Assembly: GCF_000018405.1 (NCBI RefSeq)
Contig: NC_009943.1
Location: forward strand, 2,545,001-2,609,000
From: Desulfosudis oleivorans Hxd3
GTDB taxonomy: Bacteria; Desulfobacterota; Desulfobacteria; Desulfobacterales; Desulfosudaceae
DNA: 64,000 nucleotides
Direction: 5' to 3'
Under the pieces are notes generated by a model. That model ran no database searches, was not told the DNA's origin, and saw only the letters and a list, made by a program, of their open reading frames with translations. Below are positions 8,966 to 17,119 of this stretch, piece by piece (position 1 is the stretch's first letter; the number at the start of each line of letters is the position of its first letter). The position numbers and the translations under genes were made by a program.

Positions 8966-9646
8966 TTACAGGCGGCCGTCCGCTGCCAGCAGCTCCAGGC
9001 CCTCGATGTCCAGAAGCGAAATAACGGCGCCCTCCACCTCGATCAGGCCGGTATCCCGCATCTTTGCAAGAATGCGGGAAAGGGTTTCCGGAATCGTGCC
9101 CAGCAGGCTGGCCAGCTGGCCCTTGGAAATGGACAGCTCCACGCGCCGGGTATCCTTCTGCTCCTTTGCCAGAAACAGCAGGTACCCGGCCAGGCGGCCG
9201 GGTACCTCTTTTAACGAAAGGTTTTCCACCTGCACGGTAAACTGTCTCAGCCGCCGGGAGAGAACGGCCAGCATGTTAAGCACCAGGGGGGTGTTTTCTT
9301 CCAGGAGCCGGACAAAGACGGTTTTTGGAAAAAACAGCAGCAGGCTCTTTTCAAGGGCTGCGGCCCCGGCCGGAAAGGCGCTGCCGGCAAAAACCGGCAC
9401 CTCGCCCACGGGCTCACCCGGGCCGAAAATATGAAGAATCTGCTCTTTGCCGTCCAGGGAGACCTTGAACACCTTGATGCGACCTTGCGCCACCACGTAA
9501 AATCCGTCGGCTTTCTGGCCATCGGAAAATATCATCTCCCCCTTTTCAAAGGGTTTTGACTGGGCGATTCTGGCCACTTTTTCGAGCTGGTCGGCAGGAA
9601 GGCCGGCAAACAGAGGGGCCTCGGCAATAACAGTGGCGGGATCCAT
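8966..9646 (-). CDS. Crp/Fnr family transcriptional regulator
   Basis: 226 aa: cyclic-nucleotide-binding beta barrel (about 10-120), dimer helix, then a winged helix with recognition segment LLGTIPETLSRILAKMRDTG, where E-T-x-S-R matches the ExxxR contact pattern of Crp/Fnr proteins. There is not one cysteine in the protein, so it cannot be an Fe-S FNR oxygen sensor; a heme-, nucleotide- or other ligand-sensing type (HcpR/DNR-like) is more likely, by inference. Ribosome site AAAAAGGAG before ATG. It is cotranscribed, probably, with the downstream AOR gene and is divergent from the HD/Fe-S operon, with an FNR-like box in the shared control region. Confidence 0.93.
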   Translation of the reverse strand: MDPATVIAEAPLFAGLPADQLEKVARIAQSKPFEKGEMIFSDGQKADGFYVVAQGRIKVFKVSLDGKEQILHIFGPGEPVGEVPVFAGSAFPAGAAALEKSLLLFFPKTVFVRLLEENTPLVLNMLAVLSRRLRQFTVQVENLSLKEVPGRLAGYLLFLAKEQKDTRRVELSISKGQLASLLGTIPETLSRILAKMRDTGLIEVEGAVISLLDIEGLELLAADGRL

Positions 9647-9676
9647 TCGGTCTCCTTTTTATAAGCTGCGTGATGT

Positions 9677-9705
9677 ATTGAACACGAACCGGCAAAGCGT
9701 GTCAA
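9677..9705 (-). promoter_or_regulatory. Candidate sigma70 promoter and inverted repeat of the crp-AOR operon
   Basis: On the minus strand a perfect TTGACA (9705-9700) is followed, after 17 bases, by TTCAAT (9682-9677). The same interval carries an imperfect inverted repeat, TTGAACACG and CGTGTCAA on the plus strand, spanning 9679-9705, which would fit autoregulation by the encoded Crp/Fnr protein. The distance to the ATG is about 30 bases. Confidence 0.5.
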
Positions 9706-9735
9706 CTTATTCATACAAAGGGCCGTTACTGCAGC

Positions 9736-9851
9736 GTCCTTCTTCGTGCCCTTCTTTTCTTCGTTTTCTTCGTGTTAAAAAACAACCAGCCGATTGAGCC
9801 GACAGGACGTTGCAACACGAAGCGCCCGAAGGACTGGAAGAACACGAAGAG
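9736..9851. repeat. CTTCGTG-rich inverted repeat
   Basis: Left arm 9737-9777 (CTTCTTCGTG, CTTCGTTTTCTTCGTG) and right arm 9814-9850 (CACGAAGCG, CGAAGGACTGG, CACGAAGAG) are roughly complementary and could form a long hairpin. Related CTTCGTG arrays occur at 11628-11720, 27393-27470 and 46610-46711. The rest of the 9647-10050 gap holds the two control sites listed separately and no gene. Confidence 0.65.
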
Positions 9852-9935
9852 AATTTTCGTCGCATTCCGTCGGGGTCAAAATCGAACAGGCGTAAGATGA
9901 AGGGCATTAAAGTGTTTACGAAAAAAACAGGATTC

Positions 9936-9949
9936 TTGATTTAAGTCAA
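9936..9949 (+). promoter_or_regulatory. FNR/DNR-like operator
   Basis: TTGATTTAAGTCAA matches the TTGAT-N4-ATCAA FNR consensus at nine of ten defined positions (TTGA-N6-TCAA core intact). A TATTTT lies at 9972-9977; a start site near 9984 would place the box at -41.5, the class II activator position. It precedes the HD-domain/Fe-S operon and is divergent from the Crp/Fnr gene, the natural candidate to bind it. Confidence 0.55.
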
Positions 9950-10050
9950 TGCCGATTCATCCAGGTTGAGTTATTTTGCAATCAACATTAGGATAAACGG
10001 GCCGGGCAGAAAACAAATACCGGCGGTGCGATACCAGAGGAGGATACAAT

Positions 10051-10785
10051 ATGAAATGCCCAGGACAGGATACTCGCTACTGGAAAGGCAGCGACATTTC
10101 CGAGGCCAAATGTCCCAAATGCGGGGCGGCCGTAGAGTTTTTCAAGGACGACACCACCCGTGCCTGCGGCGCGTGCGGCCACAAGTTTTTAAATCCGGGC
10201 ATGGATTTCGGGTGCGCGGCCTATTGCGAACACGCGGCCCAGTGCATCGGCAACCTGCCCCCGGAACTGCTGGCCCAGCGGGAGAACCTGCTCAAGGACC
10301 GGGTGGCCATCGAAATGAAGCGCTACTTCAAGCAGGACTTCAAGCGCATCGGCCATGCCACCCGCGTGGCCCGGTACGCCGAGGAGATCGCCAAACAGGA
10401 GGCCCCGGCCGGCCTGGCCGTGATTCTCTGTTCCGCCTATCTTCACGATATCGGCATTCACGAGGCCGAGCGCAAACACAACAGCACCGCGGCCCGGTAC
10501 CAGGAAGAAGAGGGACCGGCCATCGCCCGGGCCATTCTTGAAAAAACCAGCGCCCGCCCGGAATTGATCGACGAGGTGTGTGATATTGTCGGGCACCATC
10601 ACCACCCCAGGGAAAACGAAACCATCAATTTCAAGGTGCTCTACGACGCCGACCTGATCACCAACCTTGAAGAGGCGCAAAAGGAAAAGCCGGGCGATCC
10701 CCAGCGGCTGAAAAAAATCATCGCAAACGACCTGTTTACCGAAACCGGCAGGCAGGTGGCCAAAAGAGTGCTGCTGAAACAATAA
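10051..10785 (+). CDS. Zinc-ribbon plus HD-domain protein
   Basis: 244 aa. The N-terminal 65 residues hold two CxxC pairs (CPKCGAAVEF, CGACGHKF) and further cysteines (CAAYCEHAAQC), suggesting a metal ribbon. An HD phosphohydrolase domain follows with His in RIGHATRVARYAEEIA, the HD pair in AYLHDIGIHE, HHHH in DIVGHHHHPREN, and a late Asp in LYDADLITNL. HD proteins of this kind hydrolyse nucleotides or cyclic nucleotides; the substrate is unknown. GAGGAGG precedes the ATG. It is followed 15 bases later by a ferredoxin-like gene, so they form an operon, probably controlled from the FNR-like box upstream. Confidence 0.88.
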   Translation: MKCPGQDTRYWKGSDISEAKCPKCGAAVEFFKDDTTRACGACGHKFLNPGMDFGCAAYCEHAAQCIGNLPPELLAQRENLLKDRVAIEMKRYFKQDFKRIGHATRVARYAEEIAKQEAPAGLAVILCSAYLHDIGIHEAERKHNSTAARYQEEEGPAIARAILEKTSARPELIDEVCDIVGHHHHPRENETINFKVLYDADLITNLEEAQKEKPGDPQRLKKIIANDLFTETGRQVAKRVLLKQ

Positions 10786-10800
10786 TCAAAGGAAAATGCC

Positions 10801-11553
10801 ATGAAAGTGACAAGAAAAATCATAGAAATAGACGAGGAAAAATGCACCGGCTGCGGCCAGTGCGTGCTGGCCTGCGCCGAGGGCGCCATTGCCATCATCA
10901 ACGGCAAGGCAAAGGTGGTGTCGGACAACCTGTGCGACGGGCTGGGCGCCTGCATCGGCGACTGCCCTGAGGACGCGCTTCACATTGTGGAACGGGAGGC
11001 CGATGAGTTTGACGAGGCGGCCGTGGAAAAACACCTGGAAACACTTCAGGCAGAAGAAAAAAAGGCCCCGGCCACACTGACCTGCGGGTGCCCCTCTTCC
11101 CACGTGCAGACTTTTATGGAGGCAACGCCCTGCCAGGCGGCCAACCAGCCCCGGGCCACGGCCCCGACTCCGGCATCGGCCCTGGGCCACTGGCCGGTGC
11201 AGATCAGCCTGGTGCCCCCGACAGCCCCTTTTTTAAAGGGCGCGGACCTGCTGGTGGCGGCCGACTGTGTGCCGGTTGCCTTTCCCCGGCTTCACACCGA
11301 ATTTCTGCCGGGCCGGGCCATCATGATCGGGTGCCCCAAGTTTGACGACAAAAAGGCCTATGTGGAGAAATTTGCCCAGGTATTTGCCACGGCCGGCATC
11401 AAAAGCGTCACCTGCGTGATGATGGAGGTGCCCTGCTGCTCCGGCCTGCCCATGATTTTAAAAGAGGCCATGCAGACCGCAGGGGTCAAGGTCCCCATGG
11501 AGGTGATCACGGTGTCGGCCAGGGGAGAAATCCTGGAGAGAAGAAAGATGTAG
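10801..11553 (+). CDS. Ferredoxin-like 4Fe-4S protein with C-terminal domain
   Basis: 250 aa. Residues 17-70 carry two 4Fe-4S ligand sets (CTGCGQCVLAC and CDGLGACIGDCPEDA). A central linker has further cysteines (LTCGCPSSH). The C-terminal 140 residues form a second domain with GCPKFDDKKAYVEKFAQVF and VPCCSGLP, whose paired cysteines could bind metal. Such proteins pass electrons or scaffold clusters in anaerobes; no partner reductase adjoins other than the HD protein. Its ribosome site CAAAGGAAAATGCC is good. Family recognised, precise role not. Confidence 0.85.
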   Translation: MKVTRKIIEIDEEKCTGCGQCVLACAEGAIAIINGKAKVVSDNLCDGLGACIGDCPEDALHIVEREADEFDEAAVEKHLETLQAEEKKAPATLTCGCPSSHVQTFMEATPCQAANQPRATAPTPASALGHWPVQISLVPPTAPFLKGADLLVAADCVPVAFPRLHTEFLPGRAIMIGCPKFDDKKAYVEKFAQVFATAGIKSVTCVMMEVPCCSGLPMILKEAMQTAGVKVPMEVITVSARGEILERRKM

Positions 11554-11560
11554 CCCAACC

Positions 11561-11726
11561 AATCGGGATCGCTATCGGGATCGGGATCGGGATCGAAATC
11601 ACTGAACAATCCGGAACCGGCCGGCCGGCTTCGTGTGCTTCGTGATCTTCGTGACCTTCGTGCTAATAAATGGCCTGTCTCATCAGACCGGCGGAGTGCC
11701 TGGACACGAAGACACGAAGAAATAAA
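11561..11726. repeat. Composite repeat copy 1 (GATCGGG array plus CTTCGTG module)
   Basis: Starts eight bases after the Fe-S gene stop. Order: ATCGGGATCG hexamer array (11561-11600), CTGAACAATCCGGAACCGGC, four CTTCGTG units (11628-11668), GGCCTGTCTCATCAGACCG, and an inverted GACACGAAG tail. The same modules in the same order occur at 27321-27478. It lies between convergent genes. Confidence 0.75.
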
Positions 11727-11735
11727 ATATTCGGG

Positions 11736-13502
11736 TCAGATCTCTTCATCAGCAACAATATCGGGGTGGTCGTTGAGAAACCGGTAGAGGGTGGCCCGGC
11801 CCACGCCCAGCAGGCGGGCCGCCTTGGCCTTGTTGCCGCCGGCTTTTGCCAGGGCCGTTTCCACGCTGCCCGTGTCCAGTTTGTTGCGCCGGCCCCGCTT
11901 CTGGGGAAGCGGCGTGCCGTCGCCCTGAATTTCCGGCGGCAGATGGGCCGCCGTGATCTTGTTACCGGACGCCTTGATTACCAGGAACTGAATGATATTC
12001 TGAAGCTCCCGCACATTGCCGGGCCACGCGTATTCCGCCAGCAGGCCCATGGCATCATCGGTGATGGTGACATTGCCGGTTCGGGCGCCCATGGCCGCAT
12101 GCCTGACAAAATAGTTGGCCAGCAGGGGAATGTCGTTTTTCCGCATGCGCAACGGCGGCAGGTGAATGGGCACCACGTTGAGCCGGTAGTAAAGGTCTTC
12201 GCGGAACGTCCCCTTTGCCACCTCTTTTTTCAGGTTCTTGTTGGTGGCGCTGATCACCCGCACATCCACCGAGGTCTGTTTTTCACTGCCCACCTTTTCC
12301 AGGACCCCCTCCTGGAGAAACCGCAGCAGCTTGACCTGGGTGGACATGGGCAGCTCGGCCACCTCGTCTAAAAAGATGGTCCCGTTATGGGCCAGCTCAA
12401 ACCGGCCTTTCTTGTCACGCACGGCCCCAGAAAAAGAGCCCCGCACATGGCCGAACAGTTCGCTTTCCACCAGCCCCTCGGGCAGGGCACCGCAGTTGAT
12501 GGGCACAAACGGTCCGTTACGCCGGGTGCTTTCGCCGTGAATGGCCCGGGCCACCAGTTCTTTCCCGGTGCCGGTCTCACCGCTGATATTCACCGGCACA
12601 TCATAGACCGACAGGTCGCGAATCTGGTGAAAAAGGCTTCGCATCTCCGGTGTTCGGCCGATGATGCCGGCAAATCCATCCTCCCCCTTCTGGCCGCGGA
12701 CCGCCTCCTTGAAGGCGGTCTGGTCGGCCAGAGCCGCCACGACGCCCTGAATACGGCCGGCCGGGTCCCGCAGGGGCACCACCGTCACATCCAGCTCTTT
12801 GCGCTGGCCCTCAATTTCCGGCGCCACGGTGGAATAACTCTTTTTCTGAAACGTCGGGGGTTCGCACCCATCACAGAAAGAGCAGTTCTCTCCGCACAGG
12901 CGGGGAACAAACACGTCGTGACAGTTTTTACCGATCACGTCCACGGCGGACAGGCCGGTGATCCTTTCAGCCCCTTTGCTGAAAAAAAAGATTTTCCGGC
13001 CCAGGTCATGGGCCAGAACCCCCTCGTGAAGGTTGTCGATAAGCCGTTCGATATTGGCCTTGTATAGAGAAAAAGAGGCGTAATATCCCCGGTTCAGAAG
13101 GTCGTGGACCAAGTCCTTTATAATCCGGGCCGCTTCCCGGAATGCCACCCGTTGGCCCTCAAGATCCCCCACAGCTTCCGCCGGATCGGCCACGGTCCAG
13201 CACACCAGGGGGGGGAATCCGGCCAGCATGGGAAACTCCTGGCCAAGGGTCTGGCAGAGGTCCACGGCAAGGTCGAAATGGCCCGCTCTCAACGCTGAAA
13301 CCGCCTTGGGCCGATGGCCGGAAATATCAATGCCATGCTCGGCCATCACCTCCACGGCCATGGGGTGGACCTCCTGATCGGGCGTGATGCCCGCACTGAA
13401 AATCGAAATATTGTCACCGGCCATTTGCCTGGCAAAGCCCTCTGCCATCTGGCTTCTGGCGCTGTTATCCCTGCACAAAAAAAGAATGGTGCCCTTATTC
13501 AT
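11736..13502 (-). CDS. LMW-phosphatase/ArsC domain-PAS-sigma54 AAA+ activator fusion
   Basis: 588 aa from the ATG at 13502, which has AAAGGTGA upstream; a further ATG at 13526 has none. Residues 1-130 are a low-molecular-weight tyrosine phosphatase/arsenate reductase fold with active-site loop CRDNSAR (C-x5-R) and a later TVADP acid. A PAS domain (about 155-265) contains a Cys cluster (CGENCSFCDGC). The sigma54 AAA+ domain (about 285-515) has GETGTGKE, GTIFLDEVAEL and the sigma54 loop as GSFSGA instead of GAFTGA. A Fis-type helix-turn-helix ends it (KAARLLGVGRATLYRFL). It should activate sigma54 promoters in response to a signal read by the phosphatase-like and PAS parts. Its target is unknown. 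Confidence 0.92.
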   Translation of the reverse strand: MNKGTILFLCRDNSARSQMAEGFARQMAGDNISIFSAGITPDQEVHPMAVEVMAEHGIDISGHRPKAVSALRAGHFDLAVDLCQTLGQEFPMLAGFPPLVCWTVADPAEAVGDLEGQRVAFREAARIIKDLVHDLLNRGYYASFSLYKANIERLIDNLHEGVLAHDLGRKIFFFSKGAERITGLSAVDVIGKNCHDVFVPRLCGENCSFCDGCEPPTFQKKSYSTVAPEIEGQRKELDVTVVPLRDPAGRIQGVVAALADQTAFKEAVRGQKGEDGFAGIIGRTPEMRSLFHQIRDLSVYDVPVNISGETGTGKELVARAIHGESTRRNGPFVPINCGALPEGLVESELFGHVRGSFSGAVRDKKGRFELAHNGTIFLDEVAELPMSTQVKLLRFLQEGVLEKVGSEKQTSVDVRVISATNKNLKKEVAKGTFREDLYYRLNVVPIHLPPLRMRKNDIPLLANYFVRHAAMGARTGNVTITDDAMGLLAEYAWPGNVRELQNIIQFLVIKASGNKITAAHLPPEIQGDGTPLPQKRGRRNKLDTGSVETALAKAGGNKAKAARLLGVGRATLYRFLNDHPDIVADEEI

Positions 13503-13545
13503 TCGCTTTGCTTCACCTTTATCCATAGGGTTTTGTTGATCGACC

Positions 13546-13574
13546 GTCTCATTGACGTATACTATTTATGAGAC
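13546..13574. promoter_or_regulatory. Inverted repeat upstream of the sigma54 regulator
   Basis: GTCTCAT (13546-13552) and ATGAGAC (13568-13574) are perfect 7-base arms 15 bases apart, about 45 bases upstream of the regulator ATG. Position and symmetry suit an autoregulatory operator or enhancer site of a Fis-type dimer, by inference. Confidence 0.4.
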
Positions 13575-13730
13575 AATGTCAAAGCCATCCGCACCGGCAA
13601 AACGCGAGGCCGGACAAAATGTTTGACTTGTTCAGCCCATGACTGTACTTATGAACAGCCGGTGCCCGGCGTTGCATGAACGACCTTGCGTTGCACGGAC
13701 GGCCCATCCACCCTGGATACAGCAGAATTC

Positions 13731-15452
13731 ATGACCCGGAATATAAACACCAGACAACCCGATCCCTCGGCCGTTACCGCCATTGCAAAGGCCCTGCCCT
13801 GCTCGGACATTGCCGCGTCCCTGCTGGTCAATCGGGGCATTCTATCGGTAAAACAGGCCCGGCACTTCCTGTCCGCCACCGTGGCCGACCTGCCCTCTCC
13901 CTTTTCCATGAAAGGTATAGACACGGCCGTGGCCCGCATTCACTCGGCCCTGATCAACCATGAAACCATCCTGGTGTTCGGCGATTATGATGCTGACGGC
14001 ATCACCGCCACCGCTCTTCTGGTGGGGTTCCTCACACAGGCCGGTGCAACGGTCCGGCATCACCTGCCCCACCGGATTCTGGAGGGGTACGGTCTCAAGC
14101 CCCGGCACATCACCGAGGTTGCCGCCACGCACAAGGCCTCGCTGCTGATCACCGTGGATTGCGGCATCACCAGCCATGCCGCGGCCCTGGCCTGCCGGGA
14201 GGCGGGTATTGACCTGATCATCACCGACCATCACCAGGCACCGGCCGAACCGCCTACGGCCCTGGCCGTGATCGACCCGGCCCAGGCCGGCTGCCCGTCG
14301 GGCCTGGGCGATCTGGCCGGCGTGGGCGTGGCCTTCTACCTGCTGATCGCCCTGCGGGCCTTTCTGCGAGAAAAGGGGTTCTGGAAAACCCGGCCCGAGC
14401 CCAACCTCAAGGCCTGCTGTGACCTGGTGGCCATCGGCGCCATCGCCGATATCGTTCCCCTGACCGGCGAAAACCGGATTCTGGTCAGAACCGGCCTGGA
14501 ACTGCTCCGCACCCCCTCCCGGCCGGGTATAGAGGCATTGATTGCCGGCGCAAAGATCAAAAAACCGGCCCTTTCCGCCGAAGACGTGGCCTTTCGGCTG
14601 GCTCCCCGGCTTAACGCGCCGGGCCGGATCGACCATGCCGCAACAGCCCTGGAACTGCTGCTGGCCGAAACAAAGGAGGTCGCCGTAAAAATAGCGGGCC
14701 GGCTCAACCGGCTCAACACCAAACGGCAGATGATTGAAGAGGAGATTTCGGGTGAGATTCAGCAGATTGTCAATGATCGCATCAACACCATCAAGGAACG
14801 GCGTTCCCTGGTACTGGCCCATCGCCAGTGGCACCAGGGTGTGATCGGCATCGCCGCGTCACGGGCCGCGCGGCGCTACAGCCTGCCCGTGGCCCTGATC
14901 ACCATTTCCGGAGACATGGGCATCGGATCGGCCCGCAGCATCCCCGGCCTTCACCTTTACGACGCCCTCAAGGGATGCGCCCGGCTCTTCGAGGACTTCG
15001 GGGGCCACGCCCAGGCCGCGGGTTTCCGCATTCGCATGGAGAACCTGGCCGCGTTTGAGACACAGTTTGAGTATATTGTGCGGCAGCAGACCACACCCGG
15101 CGACTTTGTCCCGGCCGTTGAGGTAGACTGCGAGCTGGCCATGGACCGCATCACTAACACCCTGGTCCGGGAGATCGAAGGGCTTTCCCCCTTTGGCGCC
15201 GGTAACCCGGAGCCGCTGTTTTCAGCCCGCAATGTACGGGCCAGCGACACCTTCATGATCAACGGCCGGCACCGGAAAATGACCCTGGCCCACCCCGGAA
15301 CGGACAGGGGTATTGCCGCCATCTGGTTCAACACCCCGGCATCACATCAGGAGTCCTCTTTTTTCAGACGAATCCTCTTCCGGCTGCGGCAAGACACCTG
15401 GAACGGCTCCGGCGCCCCGCAAATCATCATTGAAGACGCCTTTGCCGAGTAG
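13731..15452 (+). CDS. recJ: Single-stranded-DNA-specific exonuclease RecJ
   Basis: 574 aa, the usual size for RecJ, a 5'-3' ssDNA exonuclease in recombinational and mismatch repair. DHH phosphoesterase motifs are all present: VFGDYDADGITA near residue 83, VDCGI near 143, TDHHQ near 165; the DHHA1 motif GGHAQAAGFRI is near 424, followed by an OB-like C-terminus (FSARNVRASDTFMINGRHRK). The ATG at 13731 is preferred over an upstream TTG at 13686 because homology begins after it. It is divergent from the sigma54 regulator gene. Confidence 0.95.
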   Translation: MTRNINTRQPDPSAVTAIAKALPCSDIAASLLVNRGILSVKQARHFLSATVADLPSPFSMKGIDTAVARIHSALINHETILVFGDYDADGITATALLVGFLTQAGATVRHHLPHRILEGYGLKPRHITEVAATHKASLLITVDCGITSHAAALACREAGIDLIITDHHQAPAEPPTALAVIDPAQAGCPSGLGDLAGVGVAFYLLIALRAFLREKGFWKTRPEPNLKACCDLVAIGAIADIVPLTGENRILVRTGLELLRTPSRPGIEALIAGAKIKKPALSAEDVAFRLAPRLNAPGRIDHAATALELLLAETKEVAVKIAGRLNRLNTKRQMIEEEISGEIQQIVNDRINTIKERRSLVLAHRQWHQGVIGIAASRAARRYSLPVALITISGDMGIGSARSIPGLHLYDALKGCARLFEDFGGHAQAAGFRIRMENLAAFETQFEYIVRQQTTPGDFVPAVEVDCELAMDRITNTLVREIEGLSPFGAGNPEPLFSARNVRASDTFMINGRHRKMTLAHPGTDRGIAAIWFNTPASHQESSFFRRILFRLRQDTWNGSGAPQIIIEDAFAE

Positions 15453-15625
15453 CCGGAACACAGCAGCCGATCGCCTTCCCTCTGACCTGGATATTACAGG
15501 TGAAATTTCCGGACAACCCGGCAAATCCGTCCGGGCCGCAATTTTCCCTTGCATTCATGGGCCGCACCCATTATTGTTACCTAGTTTTCATCCATGACGC
15601 TTTGATAAAAAAGAGGTATTTGCAT

Positions 15626-16045
15626 ATGGGAAAAGTCTTCCACAAGGGCAGCAGGGAGTCGCAACTGCTCTCCCGGATAGAGTCCTCAAAGGAGTATGAA
15701 CGCAGAAACGCCATCTCCAGGGTCAGAGACATATCAGAGACACTGGCCAACGCCATCACCTCCAAGCTCATTGAGACCGGGTACGTGGAGACCCACAACC
15801 AGAACGGCCTGGAGGAGATGATTCACAAGTGCCTGGAAGAGCTGACCCGGGCCGATGATTTTGACGTGGACTACAGCGTGGCCCCTTTCCGGGGAATCAC
15901 CACTACTCCCAACATCGTGAGCCTCTACGTGACAGCCTTCGTGATCGAAAAGGTGATCAACCACAAGGATACCGTGGATGTCTACGGTTCCGACGAGGAG
16001 ATATACGTCTGCATCAACCGGCAGGTCACCAAGTATCTTTCATAA
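15626..16045 (+). CDS. Conserved hypothetical protein
   Basis: 139 aa, beginning MGKVFHKGSRESQLLSRIES, with AAGAGG seven bases before the ATG. Mostly helical N-terminal half (SRVRDISETLANAITSKLIETGYVE), then an alpha/beta part ending DVYGSDEEIYVCINRQVTKYLS. No catalytic or metal motif is recognised. Codon usage matches neighbours. The frame stays open upstream to 15500, but that stretch lacks a ribosome site. It is followed by the RNase Z-like gene on the same strand and may be cotranscribed with it. Function unknown. Confidence 0.7.
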   Translation: MGKVFHKGSRESQLLSRIESSKEYERRNAISRVRDISETLANAITSKLIETGYVETHNQNGLEEMIHKCLEELTRADDFDVDYSVAPFRGITTTPNIVSLYVTAFVIEKVINHKDTVDVYGSDEEIYVCINRQVTKYLS

Positions 16046-16117
16046 ATCCGGTCAGTGCATGGATCGGCCCGGCAGGGTCCTGCCAAAGCGGTTCATGGTC
16101 TGCCCACTCAAGAGGCG

Positions 16118-17119
16118 ATGCGACCGACCTTCCACCCCTTTCTGGTCAACCACCCGTTTGACGATCCCTGCCTCTTTATCAATTTTCTTTTTGAAAACAG
16201 GGCACTGGCCTTTGACCTGGGCGAAATCAACAACCTGGCGCCCCGGGACATTCTGAAGCTGACCCACATCTTTGTCTCCCACACCCATATCGACCATTTT
16301 GCCGGATTTGACCGTTTTCTTCGCCTGGCCCTGGGCCGGGACAGGAAGGTTCACCTGTTCGGCCCAGAAAACTTTCTGAGCAATATCAGCGGCAAACTCG
16401 GGGCCTACACATGGAACCTCACCGACCGCTATGAAAAAAGCCTTCGCCTGCAGGTGACGGAAGTAACATCCCGGGGCATGCGGACCCAGTGGTATCGATG
16501 TCAGGACCGGTTCGCGCCCACGGCACCGCCCCGGTCCTCGCCCTGGACCGGCACCCTGCTGGAGGCGCCGGGGTTTACCATCTCCGCCGTCATTCTGGAC
16601 CACGGCACCCCCTGCCTGGGGTTCTGCCTGAAAGAGCGGTTTCACATCAACATCAAAAAAGAGGCGCTGACCGCGCGGGGACTGGAACCGGGGCCATGGC
16701 TTCAATCCTTTAAAAAGGCCCTGTATGAACAGGCTCCACCGAACACATCAATTACTGTTCCCGCGGGAGACACGCTTCAGGCGTTTGGACTGGCGGCCCT
16801 GGCACAGGATATCGCCCTTATCACACCAGGTCAGAAAATCGTCTACATCACCGACGTGGCCTTTTCTCCGGATAACGTCGAACGCATCATGGCCTTTGCC
16901 CGAAACGCGGACCACCTCTTTATCGAGGCCTATTTTCTGGATGCGGACCGGGAAGCGGCCCGTGAGAAAAAACACCTGACCGCGGCCCAGGCCGGGGAAC
17001 TGGCCGGCCGGTCCGGGGCCAGACGGTTTTCCGTCTTTCACGTTTCGCCCCGGTACATGGACAGGCTGCCCGAAATCGAGCAGGAGGCCCGGCAGGCTTA
17101 TGACAGGTTCAGAACATGA
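16118..17119 (+). CDS. MBL-fold hydrolase, RNase Z-like
   Basis: About 333 aa from ATG 16118 (MRPTFHPFLVNHPF). The metallo-beta-lactamase zinc motif is HTHIDHFAGFD; further ligands are in LDHGTPCLGFCL, VYITDVAFSPDN and the late FHVSPRY. The HTAAQAGELA-like helix (LTAAQAGELAGRSGARRF) is typical of tRNase Z-type proteins. Substrate may be tRNA 3' ends or a small molecule, since the flexible arm of canonical RNase Z is not obvious. An in-frame alternative start at 16055 is possible. The last four bases (ATGA) overlap the next gene's start, implying translational coupling to the PTS EIIA gene. Confidence 0.85.
   Translation: MRPTFHPFLVNHPFDDPCLFINFLFENRALAFDLGEINNLAPRDILKLTHIFVSHTHIDHFAGFDRFLRLALGRDRKVHLFGPENFLSNISGKLGAYTWNLTDRYEKSLRLQVTEVTSRGMRTQWYRCQDRFAPTAPPRSSPWTGTLLEAPGFTISAVILDHGTPCLGFCLKERFHINIKKEALTARGLEPGPWLQSFKKALYEQAPPNTSITVPAGDTLQAFGLAALAQDIALITPGQKIVYITDVAFSPDNVERIMAFARNADHLFIEAYFLDADREAAREKKHLTAAQAGELAGRSGARRFSVFHVSPRYMDRLPEIEQEARQAYDRFRT

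Noticed and set aside
8966-9646. Oxygen-sensing Fe-S FNR
   Set aside because: The protein contains no cysteine.
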